From assembly GCA_017397725.1 (NCBI GenBank), contig JAFQIA010000011.1:29661-93660 (forward strand): a stretch of 64,000 nt of DNA. The letters run 5' to 3'. Origin of the DNA: Clostridia bacterium (lineage in GTDB: Bacteria > Bacillota > Clostridia > Monoglobales > Monoglobaceae). The notes beneath the pieces were generated by a model. It saw only the letters and a program-made list of their open reading frames with translations. It was not told the origin of the DNA and did not search any database. The translations under genes and the position numbers were made by a program. Shown piece by piece: positions 44,110 through 52,992 of the stretch (the first letter of the stretch is position 1; each line of letters opens with the position of its first letter).

Positions 44110-46521
44110 ATGAAATATGATTTTAAGACCATCGAACAGAAATGGCAAAAACGTTGGGAAGAGGAAAATGCGTTCTGCGCAGAGAACGGGTCGGAAAAAG
44201 AAAAGTTTTTCGGCTTGATTGAGTTCCCTTATCCCTCCGGACAGGGGCTGCATGTGGGCCATCCCAGAAGCTATACCGCAATGGACATCATTGCAAGAAA
44301 GCGCCGGATGCAAGGCTACAATGTCCTTTATCCTATCGGTTGGGATGCGTTTGGCCTGCCGGCAGAGAACTTTGCCATCCAGAACAACATCCATCCTGCA
44401 GTGATCACTGCCAAAAATATTGCCAACTTCAAGCGCCAGCTGAAGATGCTGGGATTCTCCTTTGACTGGTCCAGAGAGGTCAACACTACCGACCCGTCTT
44501 ACTATAAGTGGACCCAGTGGATTTTTATTCAGCTCTTCAAAAAAGGTCTTGCTTACAAAAAAGAGATGCCCATTAACTGGTGTACCTCCTGTAATGTAGG
44601 TCTTGCCAACGAAGAGGTAGTCAACGGCGTTTGTGAGCGTTGCGGCGGTGAGGTGATCCAGAAGAACCAGAGTCAATGGATGCTGAAAATCACCGAATAT
44701 GCACAGCGTTTGATTGATGACCTTGACGAAGTGGACTTTTTGGAAAAAATCAAGACACAGCAGCGGAACTGGATTGGCAGAAGTGAGGGCGCAGAGGTGA
44801 CCTTCCGCCTGACCACCGGTGATGAAATGGTGGTATACACCACTCGTTGTGATACCCTGTTTGGCGCAACCTATACGGTGATTTCTCCGGAACATCCCTT
44901 GATTGAAAAGCTGAGCGGTGTACTGGAAAACTATGATGAAATCAAAGCGTATCAGGCAGAGGCGGCAAGAAAATCCGAGTTTGAAAGAACTGAAATGGTC
45001 AAGGAAAAGACCGGCGTGCTCTTAAAAGGTGTCAAGGCAATCAACCCTGTCACCAATCAGGAAATCCCGATTTTTGTATCCGACTATGTTCTGGTTACTT
45101 ACGGAACCGGTGCGATTATGGCGGTTCCGGCACACGATACCCGTGACTGGGAATTTGCCAAGAAGTTTGACCTGCCGATTATCGAAGTGGTATCCGGCGG
45201 CGAGGATGTGCAAAAGGAAGCCTATACCGATGTGTATCAGGGGACTATGGTGAATTCCGGATTCCTCACCGGAATGTCGGTACAGGAAGCAATTCCTGCG
45301 ATGATTGCATACTTAGAGGAAAAGGGGCTTGGCACCCGCAAGGTGAACTACAAGCTCCGCGACTGGGTATTCTCCCGTCAGAGATATTGGGGTGAGCCGA
45401 TTCCTGTGGTACATTGTGAGAAGTGTGGCTATGTGACCCTGCCCGAGGACCAGTTGCCTCTGGTGCTTCCGGATATGGAGGAGTTTAAGCCGGGCGAGAA
45501 TGGGGAATCCCCCCTTGCCAACGCAACGGAGTGGATCAACACCACCTGTCCCTGTTGTGGCGGCCCTGCAAAGCGGGAAACCGATACCATGCCTCAGTGG
45601 GCAGGATCCAGCTGGTATTTCCTGCGCTACACCGATGCGCTGAATGATAAGGAGCTTTCTTCCAAGGAGGCGCTCAATTACTGGATTCCGGTTGACTGGT
45701 ACAACGGCGGTATGGAGCATACCACCCTGCACCTGCTCTACTCCAGATTCTGGCACAAGTTCCTCTATGATATCGGTCTGGTTCCCACCAAGGAACCCTA
45801 CCAGAAGAGAACCTCTCACGGTATGATTCTGGGTGAGAATGGCGAAAAGATGTCCAAGTCCCGTGGCAACGTAGTCAACCCCGATGATGTTGTGGATGAG
45901 GTTGGCGCAGATGCATTCAGAACCTATGAAATGTTCTTAGGTGCTTTTGACCAGAGTACCCCTTGGTCCCAGCAGGGTCTGCGTGGTTGCTATCGGTTTA
46001 TAGAAAAGGTTTGGAACCTGCAGAATATTATGACTGAGGAAGATGGTTACAGTGCGGATATGGAAAAACTGATGCACAAGACCATCAAGAAGGTGGGCGA
46101 GGACTTTGAAAGAATGAAGTTCAACACTGCCATCGCAACCATGATGAGCCTGATTAACGAGGTGACCAAAAAGGGTTCCATCACCAAGGGCGAATATATG
46201 ACCCTGATTACCCTGCTCAATCCGGTTGCCCCCCATATGACCGAGGAGCTTTGGGAAATGTACGGCGACGGCGGTCTGCTGTCCCTTCGTGCTTGGCCTG
46301 AATATGATGAGGCAAAGACGGTGGATGATGAGGTGGAAGTCGTACTCCAGATTAACGGAAAAATCCGTGACAAGATGATGATTTCCAAGGATTTGACTCC
46401 CCAACAGATGCAGGAAACTGCCCTCAATAATGAGAAAGTACAAGAACTCATTGCCGGCAAGGAAGTAGTAAAATGCATTGCTGTTCCCGGAAAGCTGATT
46501 AACGTGGTTGTAAAGGGTTAA
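44110..46521 (+). CDS. leuS: Leucyl-tRNA synthetase
   Basis: 803 residues. The class I signature HVGHP is in [17 protein letters not shown], the editing (CP1) domain has [11 protein letters not shown], and [16 protein letters not shown] contains KMSKS. ATG 44110 follows TGGAGG. It follows rsfS by 30 bp with no T-box leader, so it is expressed from the upstream operon promoter. Confidence 0.99.
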   Translation: MKYDFKTIEQKWQKRWEEENAFCAENGSEKEKFFGLIEFPYPSGQGLHVGHPRSYTAMDIIARKRRMQGYNVLYPIGWDAFGLPAENFAIQNNIHPAVITAKNIANFKRQLKMLGFSFDWSREVNTTDPSYYKWTQWIFIQLFKKGLAYKKEMPINWCTSCNVGLANEEVVNGVCERCGGEVIQKNQSQWMLKITEYAQRLIDDLDEVDFLEKIKTQQRNWIGRSEGAEVTFRLTTGDEMVVYTTRCDTLFGATYTVISPEHPLIEKLSGVLENYDEIKAYQAEAARKSEFERTEMVKEKTGVLLKGVKAINPVTNQEIPIFVSDYVLVTYGTGAIMAVPAHDTRDWEFAKKFDLPIIEVVSGGEDVQKEAYTDVYQGTMVNSGFLTGMSVQEAIPAMIAYLEEKGLGTRKVNYKLRDWVFSRQRYWGEPIPVVHCEKCGYVTLPEDQLPLVLPDMEEFKPGENGESPLANATEWINTTCPCCGGPAKRETDTMPQWAGSSWYFLRYTDALNDKELSSKEALNYWIPVDWYNGGMEHTTLHLLYSRFWHKFLYDIGLVPTKEPYQKRTSHGMILGENGEKMSKSRGNVVNPDDVVDEVGADAFRTYEMFLGAFDQSTPWSQQGLRGCYRFIEKVWNLQNIMTEEDGYSADMEKLMHKTIKKVGEDFERMKFNTAIATMMSLINEVTKKGSITKGEYMTLITLLNPVAPHMTEELWEMYGDGGLLSLRAWPEYDEAKTVDDEVEVVLQINGKIRDKMMISKDLTPQQMQETALNNEKVQELIAGKEVVKCIAVPGKLINVVVKG

Positions 46522-46527
46522 CACAAC

Positions 46528-46559
46528 AAAAAAACACCCCCGATTGGGGGTGTTTTTTT
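46528..46559. terminator. Bidirectional terminator between leuS and ileS
   Basis: AAAAAAACACCCCC and its complement GGGGGTGTTTTTTT around a GATT loop: a perfect 14 bp stem serving both converging genes. Confidence 0.95.
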
Positions 46560-46567
46560 GTTGGGTT

Positions 46568-49500
46568 TTATGCTTTGGTGATGGAGATAACCACCTTTTC
46601 ACCGTTGATGTTCCAGTCCTTACCGTCGGTCAGGTCGGATGCATCACTGAGGCTCTCTGCCAGAAGCTGTGTTTTGATTTCTGCCTCGTTGTTCTTTACG
46701 ATTTCTGCAATCTTATTGCTTCCGCTAAAGCTTACCAGAATGTGGTCCAGAACCTCAAAACCGCTGTCCTTACGCATGGTCTGTACCTTGCTGATGAATT
46801 CACGGACATAGCCTTCTTCAATCAAAGCATCGGTCAGGTTGGTATCCAGAACTACGGTGAAGCCGGCATCGCTATCCGAAACAAAGCCGTCCTTCTGCAG
46901 GGTTTCTACTAAGACATCTTCCTTGGTGATTTCTACATCAGTACCCTCAACGACGAGCTTTAAGGGTTCACCGCTATCTAACTGTGCCATTACTGCGGCA
47001 CCGTCCATCTTGGCAATCTCGTCAAAAATGGGACGCATCAGCTTGCCATACTTGGGACCCATGGTACGCATCTGGGGTTTGAAGTTGTAACTGATGAACT
47101 CACTTGCATCGTTGGTGAATGCAACTTCTTTGATATTCAACTCATCTAAGATGATGTCCTGATATGCCTCGTTCACCGCGTGTTCAGATTGGATGAACAG
47201 CTTGGAAAGAGGCTGACGATTCTTGATGTTTGCCTCGTTACGGCAAGCACGACCCAGCATCACAATCTTGCGGATGGCATCCATATCCTGCTCGATTTCG
47301 GGGAAGCTCCACGCAGCACGGCTCAGCGGGAAATCGCAAAGGTGAATGCTCTCGGGTGCATTCTTGTCAACAGAGAGCACCAGATTCTGATAAATCTGCT
47401 CACTCATAAAGGGGATAAAGGGTGCGCATACCTTTGCAAATTCCACCAAGGTGGTATAAAGAGTCATATAGGCGCTAATCTTATCCTCGGTCAGTTCACT
47501 TGCCCAGAAACGATTCCGGCAGCGACGGACGTACCAGTTACTCAACTCGTCCACAAAATCGGTCATCGCACGGGTCGCCTCGGTAATCCGGTAATTCTCC
47601 AAGTTTTTGTCCACCGTCTGAATCAGTTGATTCAGCTTGGAGAGAATCCACTTGTCAAGAACCGAAAGTTTATCCACATCCAGAGAATACTTGGTGGGGT
47701 CAAACTGGTCAATCTCTGCATAAAGCACATAGAATGCATAGGTGTTCCACAAAGTACCCAAGAACTTACGCTGGGATTCGGAAACGTTCTTTGCAGAGAA
47801 ACGGTTGGGCAGCCAAGGTGCAGAGTTGGAGTAGAAGTACCAACGCACAGCGTCACTTCCCTGATCGTTGAGAATGTCCATAGGCAGAATCACGTTGCCC
47901 TTGTGCTTACTCATCTTGATACCCTTGTCATCCTGAACATGACCCAGAACCACAACGTTCTTGTAGGGTGCTTTGTCAAAGAGGAGGGTGGAGATTGCCA
48001 TCAGGGTGTAGAACCAACCTCTGGTCTGGTCAATCGCCTCGCTGATGAAGTCAGCGGGGAAGTTCTTCTCGAACAGTTCCTTGTTCTCAAAGGGATAATG
48101 CCATTGTGCAAAGGGCATAGAACCGGAGTCAAACCAGCAGTCAATAACCTCAGAAACACGGGTCATTTCGCCGCCACATTCGCTACAACGGAGTTTTACC
48201 TGATCTACATAAGGCTTGTGCAGTTCAATATCATCAGGACAGTTGATGCCCATTTCTTTCAGTTCTGCAATGGAGCCGATGACATGGCGGTGTCCGCAGG
48301 AACATTCCCAAATGGGAAGAGGAGTACCCCAGTAACGGGAGCGGGACAGACCCCAGTCAATGATATTTTCAAGGAAGTTCCCGAACCGGCCGTGCTTGAT
48401 GTTGTCAGGCAGCCAGTTCACGGTGTTGTTGTTCTTGAGCAGTTTATCCCGAACCGCAGTCATCTTGATGAACCATGTATCGCATGCGTAGTAAAGCAGC
48501 GGGGTATCACAACGCCAGCAGAAGGGATAGCTATGTTCAAAGGGAATCACCGCAAAGCATTGCTCGCGGTCTTTCAAATCACGGATAATCAGCTTGTCGG
48601 TGTCCTTGACAAACATACCGGACCACTCGCCGCAACCGTCGATAAAGTTACCTTGTGTGTTGACATGGTTGACAAAAGGCAGGTCGTTCTCCTTGCCCAC
48701 ACGGGAGTCATCCTCACCAAAGGCAGGAGCGATATGAACGATACCGGTACCGTCTTCCATGGTAACATAGTTGTCTGCAACGACAAAGTATGCCTTTTTG
48801 TCAGGCGTCACAAAGGAGTAAAGAGGTTCATACTCGGTGCCGCAAAGCTCGGTGCCAAGGTAAGTATCCAGCACGGTAACTGCTTGGTCAGCAAACACCT
48901 TTTCTACCAATGCCTGTGCCAGAATATAGATGGCATCCTCTGCCTGTACCTTCACATAGGTTTCGCCCGGATTCACACAAAGTGCTACGTTGGACGGCAG
49001 GGTCCAAGGGGTGGTTGTCCAAGCAAGAAGGTATTCACCTTGTTTGCCCTTGATGGGGAACTTGGCGATAACAGAATTTTCCTTGACATCCTTATAGCCC
49101 TGTGCCACCTCGTGGCTGGAAAGAGAGGTACCGCAACGGGGACAGTAGGGCATAATCTTGTGACCTTTGTAAAGGAGACCCTTGTCCCAAATCTGACGGA
49201 GTGCCCACCAAACCGATTCAATGTAATCGTTGTGATAGGTCACATAGGGGTCTTCCATATCCGCCCAGAAGCCCACACGGTCACTCATTTCCTCCCATTC
49301 ACTTTGATAGGTGAAAACGCTGCCCTTACACTTTTTGATAAAGTCCTCAATGCCGTACTTTTCGATTTCCGGCTTTCCGCTGATGCCCAGAGCCTTTTCT
49401 ACTTCCAGCTCAACAGGCAGACCGTGGGTGTCCCAACCGGCCTTTCTCAGCACGTGGTAGCCCTTCATAGTGCGATAGCGGGGAATCAAGTCCTTGATTG

Positions 49501-49687
49501 CCCGGGTCAGCACATGCCCGATATGGGGTTTTCCGTTTGCAGTGGGGGGACCGTCAAAGAAGGTATAAATCTCCTGCCCCTCACGATTTTTCATGCTCTT
49601 TACAAATATATCGTTGTCTTTCCAAAATTTTTCCACTTCTTTTTCGCGGTCCACAAAGGAAAGCTCGGTGGATACTTTCTGATACAT
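46568..49687 (-). CDS. ileS: Isoleucyl-tRNA synthetase, long eukaryote-like type
   Basis: 1039 residues, longer than the classical bacterial enzyme (~920-930). HIGH signature in ANGKPHIGHVLTRAIKD, KMSKHKGNVILP, and DGPPTANGKPHIGH. Zinc-type cysteines occur at CPRCG and CSCGH/CSECG in the body. Length and pattern fit IleRS type 2, the clade with intrinsic mupirocin tolerance; that phenotype is inference. ATG 49687 follows GGAGGTTC. A promoter sits at 49731-49759; no T-box was recognised in the 60 bp leader. Confidence 0.98.
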   Translation of the reverse strand: MYQKVSTELSFVDREKEVEKFWKDNDIFVKSMKNREGQEIYTFFDGPPTANGKPHIGHVLTRAIKDLIPRYRTMKGYHVLRKAGWDTHGLPVELEVEKALGISGKPEIEKYGIEDFIKKCKGSVFTYQSEWEEMSDRVGFWADMEDPYVTYHNDYIESVWWALRQIWDKGLLYKGHKIMPYCPRCGTSLSSHEVAQGYKDVKENSVIAKFPIKGKQGEYLLAWTTTPWTLPSNVALCVNPGETYVKVQAEDAIYILAQALVEKVFADQAVTVLDTYLGTELCGTEYEPLYSFVTPDKKAYFVVADNYVTMEDGTGIVHIAPAFGEDDSRVGKENDLPFVNHVNTQGNFIDGCGEWSGMFVKDTDKLIIRDLKDREQCFAVIPFEHSYPFCWRCDTPLLYYACDTWFIKMTAVRDKLLKNNNTVNWLPDNIKHGRFGNFLENIIDWGLSRSRYWGTPLPIWECSCGHRHVIGSIAELKEMGINCPDDIELHKPYVDQVKLRCSECGGEMTRVSEVIDCWFDSGSMPFAQWHYPFENKELFEKNFPADFISEAIDQTRGWFYTLMAISTLLFDKAPYKNVVVLGHVQDDKGIKMSKHKGNVILPMDILNDQGSDAVRWYFYSNSAPWLPNRFSAKNVSESQRKFLGTLWNTYAFYVLYAEIDQFDPTKYSLDVDKLSVLDKWILSKLNQLIQTVDKNLENYRITEATRAMTDFVDELSNWYVRRCRNRFWASELTEDKISAYMTLYTTLVEFAKVCAPFIPFMSEQIYQNLVLSVDKNAPESIHLCDFPLSRAAWSFPEIEQDMDAIRKIVMLGRACRNEANIKNRQPLSKLFIQSEHAVNEAYQDIILDELNIKEVAFTNDASEFISYNFKPQMRTMGPKYGKLMRPIFDEIAKMDGAAVMAQLDSGEPLKLVVEGTDVEITKEDVLVETLQKDGFVSDSDAGFTVVLDTNLTDALIEEGYVREFISKVQTMRKDSGFEVLDHILVSFSGSNKIAEIVKNNEAEIKTQLLAESLSDASDLTDGKDWNINGEKVVISITKA

Positions 49688-49730
49688 TCAAAGAACCTCC
49701 GTTTCATACAAAAGAATCTTTAACTTATAT

Positions 49731-49759
49731 ATTCTATAATATATTTAGCAATTTGTAAA
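49731..49759 (-). promoter_or_regulatory. Promoter for ileS
   Basis: Minus strand TTTACA, 17 bp, TAGAAT, about 45 bp before the ileS ATG. Confidence 0.6.
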
Positions 49760-50079
49760 GGGAAAAAAGTAAAAAAGAGGAATTTTGTTGAGAAAACTTC
49801 GCTTTGGGGAAAATAAGATTGCATTCTATGCTGAGGGATGGTAAAATAAGTTGGTAGAACAAACACTATGAATTGCACCTTTGGTGCGTTAATGAAGAAA
49901 GCCACAGGAGGTTTTCAACCAAAATGAATTTTCATGGATTCATTTCATGGAGCGTAGCGAGAATTCATGGCAACGAAGTTGCCAATTCATTAGTTTTTTA
50001 CCCGGTCTTGACACGAGTAAGAATTTTGTCGAATGATGATGAAAAATATGCTAAAAAATAGAATAAATGGAGGAAAATC
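49760..50079 (+). other. Left edge of AT-rich island: palindromic element and first boundary repeat
   Basis: No credible gene in these 320 bp. At about 49921-49992 there is an element with internal short palindromes: GGCAAC-GAA-GTTGCC (49969-49983) flanked by AATTCAT, and TTCATGG repeats. It resembles REP-like intergenic palindromes. At 50005-50018 is GTCTTGACACGAGT, the inverse of an element that recurs at 51729 and 56777, followed by TTTGTCGAAT, also found at 51917 after the second block start. An ORF read across this element was not called. Confidence 0.6.
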
Positions 50080-51246
50080 ATGGGATTATTTGATTTATTT
50101 AAGAAAAAGCCGAAACACGAAGATCTTGTACGAGCTGTATATACTTTTATTGAAAATAAGGATAAGAGAATTGTTAATATTCTATTTCCTGGAGGAATAG
50201 AAGAATTAAGTAAAATAATCATATCTTTGTCTTTGATATGTAAAATTGAATTGGAGAAATGCCCGCCAGAAGCATATTTGAAATTAGGTGAATTGTATTC
50301 TATGACAATGTTGCAATTTGAAATAAAAGGGGATGACACAAACGCGATCGTATCTTTTTTGAAGAATAAATATCCCGACTTGGTTTCTTCTGATGATATC
50401 GGCACAAGTCTATTAGTGTTTTATCGCTTGCATTCTCAGAAACACACCTTTCTTCTTACCAATGAATCTTCGGTGAAGGAATTCGTGGATAATGTCCAAG
50501 CTCAAATTGAAATTGATAAAATTAAAGAAAGTGTAATACAAGAGATTGAACGAGAAAATGAAGAATTAAAGAAGATACGACAGAAAGAAGAACAAGATAG
50601 AAAACAAAAAAATCAAGAAATTATATTTGGTGTTATTAAAAAATATCCAGAAACTTATTTGTGTGAATTTTCAGAGGTGTTAGACAAGCCCTTAGATGTA
50701 TCATCAATTTGTGGGACTATTCATAATGAGAATTTGTTTGAGAAAAAGCATCAAGAGTATGATATTCCTAATAGCAATACATATGATTTTGGATACTTTT
50801 TTGATTTCTTAAAGGCTACTCTTTCGATACCGAGTAATGATATCCCATCGCCTGAAGAAGCGGCTAAATTAGCAGAAGAAAACGAAATGACAGTTGAACA
50901 GTATATGGCGATGCGAGCTTTAGAAAATGAGAATGCACAATTAAGATATGACAGGCAAATAGAGAGTTTTAAAAAGTGGTCAAAACAAGCAGAAAAATTA
51001 AAACAAGAATATCCGAAGTTTGATATTCAACAAGAGTATAAGTCAGAAGAGTTTAAAGTTATATTAAGTAATTCTGATATGAAAACGGCATATGAAATTG
51101 TTCATTTCCCTGAGTTGTACGATTTGAAAATTAATAAAAAATCATCTGAGGAAAAGCACCATGGTATATTTTGTCGCAAGTGCGGGACTAGTATTCCTGG
51201 AGATAGTGTGTTTTGCTACAAATGTGGTGAAAAAGTAGAAAAATAA
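50080..51246 (+). CDS. Unknown protein with coiled coil and C-terminal zinc ribbon
   Basis: 388 residues, low GC, Lys/Glu/Asn-rich. It starts MGLFDLFKKKPKHEDL and has a strong coiled coil about 140-185 (IDKIKESVIQEIERENEELK) and a second helical region around 290-320. It ends in a zinc ribbon with cysteines at 365, 368, 379 and 382 (CRKCG ... CYKCG). No membrane segment or enzymatic motif. ATG 50080 follows TGGAGG. It lies 24 bp before a 143-residue gene whose near-duplicate follows the GyrA-like gene 3.5 kb later. I do not recognise the family. Confidence 0.82.
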   Translation: MGLFDLFKKKPKHEDLVRAVYTFIENKDKRIVNILFPGGIEELSKIIISLSLICKIELEKCPPEAYLKLGELYSMTMLQFEIKGDDTNAIVSFLKNKYPDLVSSDDIGTSLLVFYRLHSQKHTFLLTNESSVKEFVDNVQAQIEIDKIKESVIQEIERENEELKKIRQKEEQDRKQKNQEIIFGVIKKYPETYLCEFSEVLDKPLDVSSICGTIHNENLFEKKHQEYDIPNSNTYDFGYFFDFLKATLSIPSNDIPSPEEAAKLAEENEMTVEQYMAMRALENENAQLRYDRQIESFKKWSKQAEKLKQEYPKFDIQQEYKSEEFKVILSNSDMKTAYEIVHFPELYDLKINKKSSEEKHHGIFCRKCGTSIPGDSVFCYKCGEKVEK

Positions 51247-51270
51247 AACACAAAGAAAAGGAGTAGAAAT

Positions 51271-51702
51271 ATGTTTGGATTATCAACAAAAGAGGTCTTG
51301 TCCAAGGCAATTATAAATGCTTGTTATAACTGCAAAAAGACCTATAAATCCGCAATTATAGAAAATATAGATAAATTGAATAATTGTGATGAAGAAAGCG
51401 CAGATGATTTGCTAACGAGTATACGGCGTGAATATTTAAATGAGGTGGCTGATAGTGTAATTAATACATTTAGAGTTAGTTCGACTGCTATCTCATCTAG
51501 GATTCAACTTGCTTTTATGTCGCCTCAAGTGTGTGGTTATGATATAAAATTTGAAAATGGGATAATGGCAGGAAGTGTTTTTGCTATATGTTATTATGCA
51601 ATAAAGAATAAGATTGCACCTGCGAATTTATGTATTCGTCTGAACCATATCCAAAATGATATTATAGACGAAGTGCTTCAAGAAATAGAAAAAGGACAGT
51701 AA
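51271..51702 (+). CDS. Unknown 143-residue protein, copy 1 of an island paralogue pair
   Basis: 143 residues, mostly helical, starting MFGLSTKEVLSKAIINAC. Cysteines at positions 18, 21, 39 and 88 are shared with copy 2 at 54732; the two proteins differ at about 17 of 143 positions by eye. Also conserved: TSIRREYLNEVADSVINTF and FMSPQVCGYDIKF. No known domain recognised. Ribosome site AAAGGAG with the same leader form as copy 2. It follows a different upstream gene than copy 2, suggesting a portable partner. Confidence 0.85.
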   Translation: MFGLSTKEVLSKAIINACYNCKKTYKSAIIENIDKLNNCDEESADDLLTSIRREYLNEVADSVINTFRVSSTAISSRIQLAFMSPQVCGYDIKFENGIMAGSVFAICYYAIKNKIAPANLCIRLNHIQNDIIDEVLQEIEKGQ

Positions 51703-51720
51703 AATTACTTTTGTGAAAAG

Positions 51721-51825
51721 GTGTTTTTACTCGTGTCAAGTCCATATAATTTTAAACATTAGTTTGCCGATTTTGATATTTACATATACTATCGGATGCG
51801 AGGAAATACAGTATTCTCGCGGGTT
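51721..51825 (+). repeat. Island boundary repeat, copy A
   Basis: About 105 bp closely matching 56769-56874. It starts with ACTCGTGTCAAGTC (51729-51742), then an AT-rich stretch, then 43 bp identical in both copies (51760-51802), then a GCGAG ... CTCGC hairpin. Minor differences lie in the AT-rich part. CCGAT/ATCGG and GCGAG/CTCGC could fold into two small stems. Confidence 0.85.
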
Positions 51826-51851
51826 CTAAAGAATTTTGTTCAGAAAAAATC

Positions 51852-51904
51852 CAGTGAAAAAATCAGGAAAAAATAGTAGGTCCTATTATTCACTGTTCTC
51901 CTGA
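51852..51904 (+). other. Interleaved inverted repeats between the two island blocks
   Basis: CAGTGAA (51852-51858) pairs with TTCACTG (51889-51895), while TCAGGA (51863-51868) pairs with TCCTGA (51899-51904). The two pairs interlock, so either alternative hairpins or a pseudoknot could form. ATAGTA/TATTAT forms a small stem inside. The second CTTGACACGA block start begins at the edge (51903). Confidence 0.5.
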
Positions 51905-51914
51905 CTTGACACGA
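51903..51914 (+). repeat. Boundary repeat opening island block 2
   Basis: GACTTGACACGA, the inverse of the start of the boundary repeat at 51729 and 56777, followed by TTTGTCGAAT as at the start of block 1. Confidence 0.7.
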
Positions 51915-51947
51915 ACTTTGTCGAATAGTGTTGAAGATTATTGAGAA

Positions 51948-51982
51948 GTGTACTGTTTATAGTACACGTACTTTTGTATAAT
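51948..51982 (+). promoter_or_regulatory. Promoter with palindromic operator-like site before the AAA ATPase gene
   Basis: GTGTACT-GTTTAT-AGTACAC (51948-51967), a perfect 7 bp inverted repeat, overlaps the expected -35 region (TGTTTA), 17 bp upstream of TATAAT (51977-51982). The ATG is 20 bp after the -10 box. Looks like a repressor-controlled promoter; no regulator with a clear DNA-binding domain is in the island. Confidence 0.6.
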
Positions 51983-52002
51983 TAGGGCAAAGGAGTGATA
52001 TT

Positions 52003-52902
52003 ATGCGTAGAGCCTATTTAAATAAATTCCATATGCCATCTGTTGATACGGAACATAATGTGTTGTCTCATGTAAAAATGACTTGTTTTAATAATTTTTA
52101 TCCGTTTGATACATTACCGGAGAATTTTAGAAATTTAGAATTTTCCCCGTTAACTATCTTGTATGGTGGAAATGGATGTGGCAAAACAACCATCTTAAAC
52201 CTTATTGCTGAAAAATTTGGAATAAAGCGTGGCACTAAAATAAATAAAAGTAGCTTTATGGAAAACTATCTTCAGCTATGTCGCTGTGATATATCTGAAG
52301 AGCCAACAGTGATGAAGATCATTACAAGTGATGATGTGTTTTCAAACATCTTCTTAACTCGTGAGAAAAATGAAATCATCGATAGAAATCGTGAGGATGC
52401 TTTTGAATTAAGCTCAAAGTGTAATACCCCGGGTGTATATATAAGAGACATTATGCATGAGATGGTTGGTGACGGAAATTGGATTGACAATATTGATACA
52501 TTGTCTAAGATTACTTCTGCAAGAGGAAAATCAAAGTCTCAGTTTGCTAGAGAGAACGTGCGTAAGAATATTATAGGAAAATCCAATGGAGAAACAGCGC
52601 TTGAGTATTTTTACAATAACATACAGGAACCGGGATTATATCTCTTGGACGAGCCGGAGAACAGTTTGTCCGCAGTATATCAAAAGGAGTTGGCACAATA
52701 TCTATCTGATTCCGTGAGGTTCTTTGATGCTCAGCTGATAATTGCAACCCATTCACCCTTTATGTTAAGTATTCCTGGTGCAACAATATACAATTTGGAT
52801 TCGGAAGAATTTTGTGTTACAGAAGATTGGACATCATTAGATAATATGCGTGAGTATTATACTTTGTTTAGTGAGTATGCAGATCGTTTTGGAGACAAAT
52901 AA
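52003..52902 (+). CDS. ABC/SMC-like AAA ATPase (AAA_15/21 type)
   Basis: 299 residues. Walker A GGNGCGKTT at about 55-63, Walker B GLYLLDEPENSLS near 212-222, and switch histidine IIATHSPFM near 245. No coiled-coil arms, nuclease or membrane part. Such ATPases occur alone and in defence modules (OLD- and PtuA-like), but no nuclease partner such as HNH is adjacent. ATG 52003 follows AAAGGAG. It sits first in block 2 behind an operator-like palindrome. Confidence 0.88.
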   Translation: MRRAYLNKFHMPSVDTEHNVLSHVKMTCFNNFYPFDTLPENFRNLEFSPLTILYGGNGCGKTTILNLIAEKFGIKRGTKINKSSFMENYLQLCRCDISEEPTVMKIITSDDVFSNIFLTREKNEIIDRNREDAFELSSKCNTPGVYIRDIMHEMVGDGNWIDNIDTLSKITSARGKSKSQFARENVRKNIIGKSNGETALEYFYNNIQEPGLYLLDEPENSLSAVYQKELAQYLSDSVRFFDAQLIIATHSPFMLSIPGATIYNLDSEEFCVTEDWTSLDNMREYYTLFSEYADRFGDK

Positions 52903-52992
52903 ATTTTGCCATATTTATTATATAAGCTATTGATAAAAAGGTTATAATTTTAAAAAGTGGTCTTATATTGTCGAGTAAAAGGGGAGGATTAA

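Noticed and set aside
47180..49723. Long open frame (847 codons) on the plus strand opposite ileS
   Set aside because: It mirrors ileS exactly, has no family sequence and no ribosome site; ileS has all class I synthetase motifs.
49688..49760. T-box riboswitch before ileS
   Set aside because: The promoter leaves a leader of about 40 bases; no T-box sequence or specifier hairpin is seen.
49873..50061. 62-codon frame on the plus strand at the island edge
   Set aside because: Its sequence is mostly a reading of the palindromic element; no plausible protein pattern.
51852..51904. Retron msr-msd or type III toxin-antitoxin RNA
   Set aside because: No reverse transcriptase, ToxN-like nuclease or tandem RNA repeats nearby.
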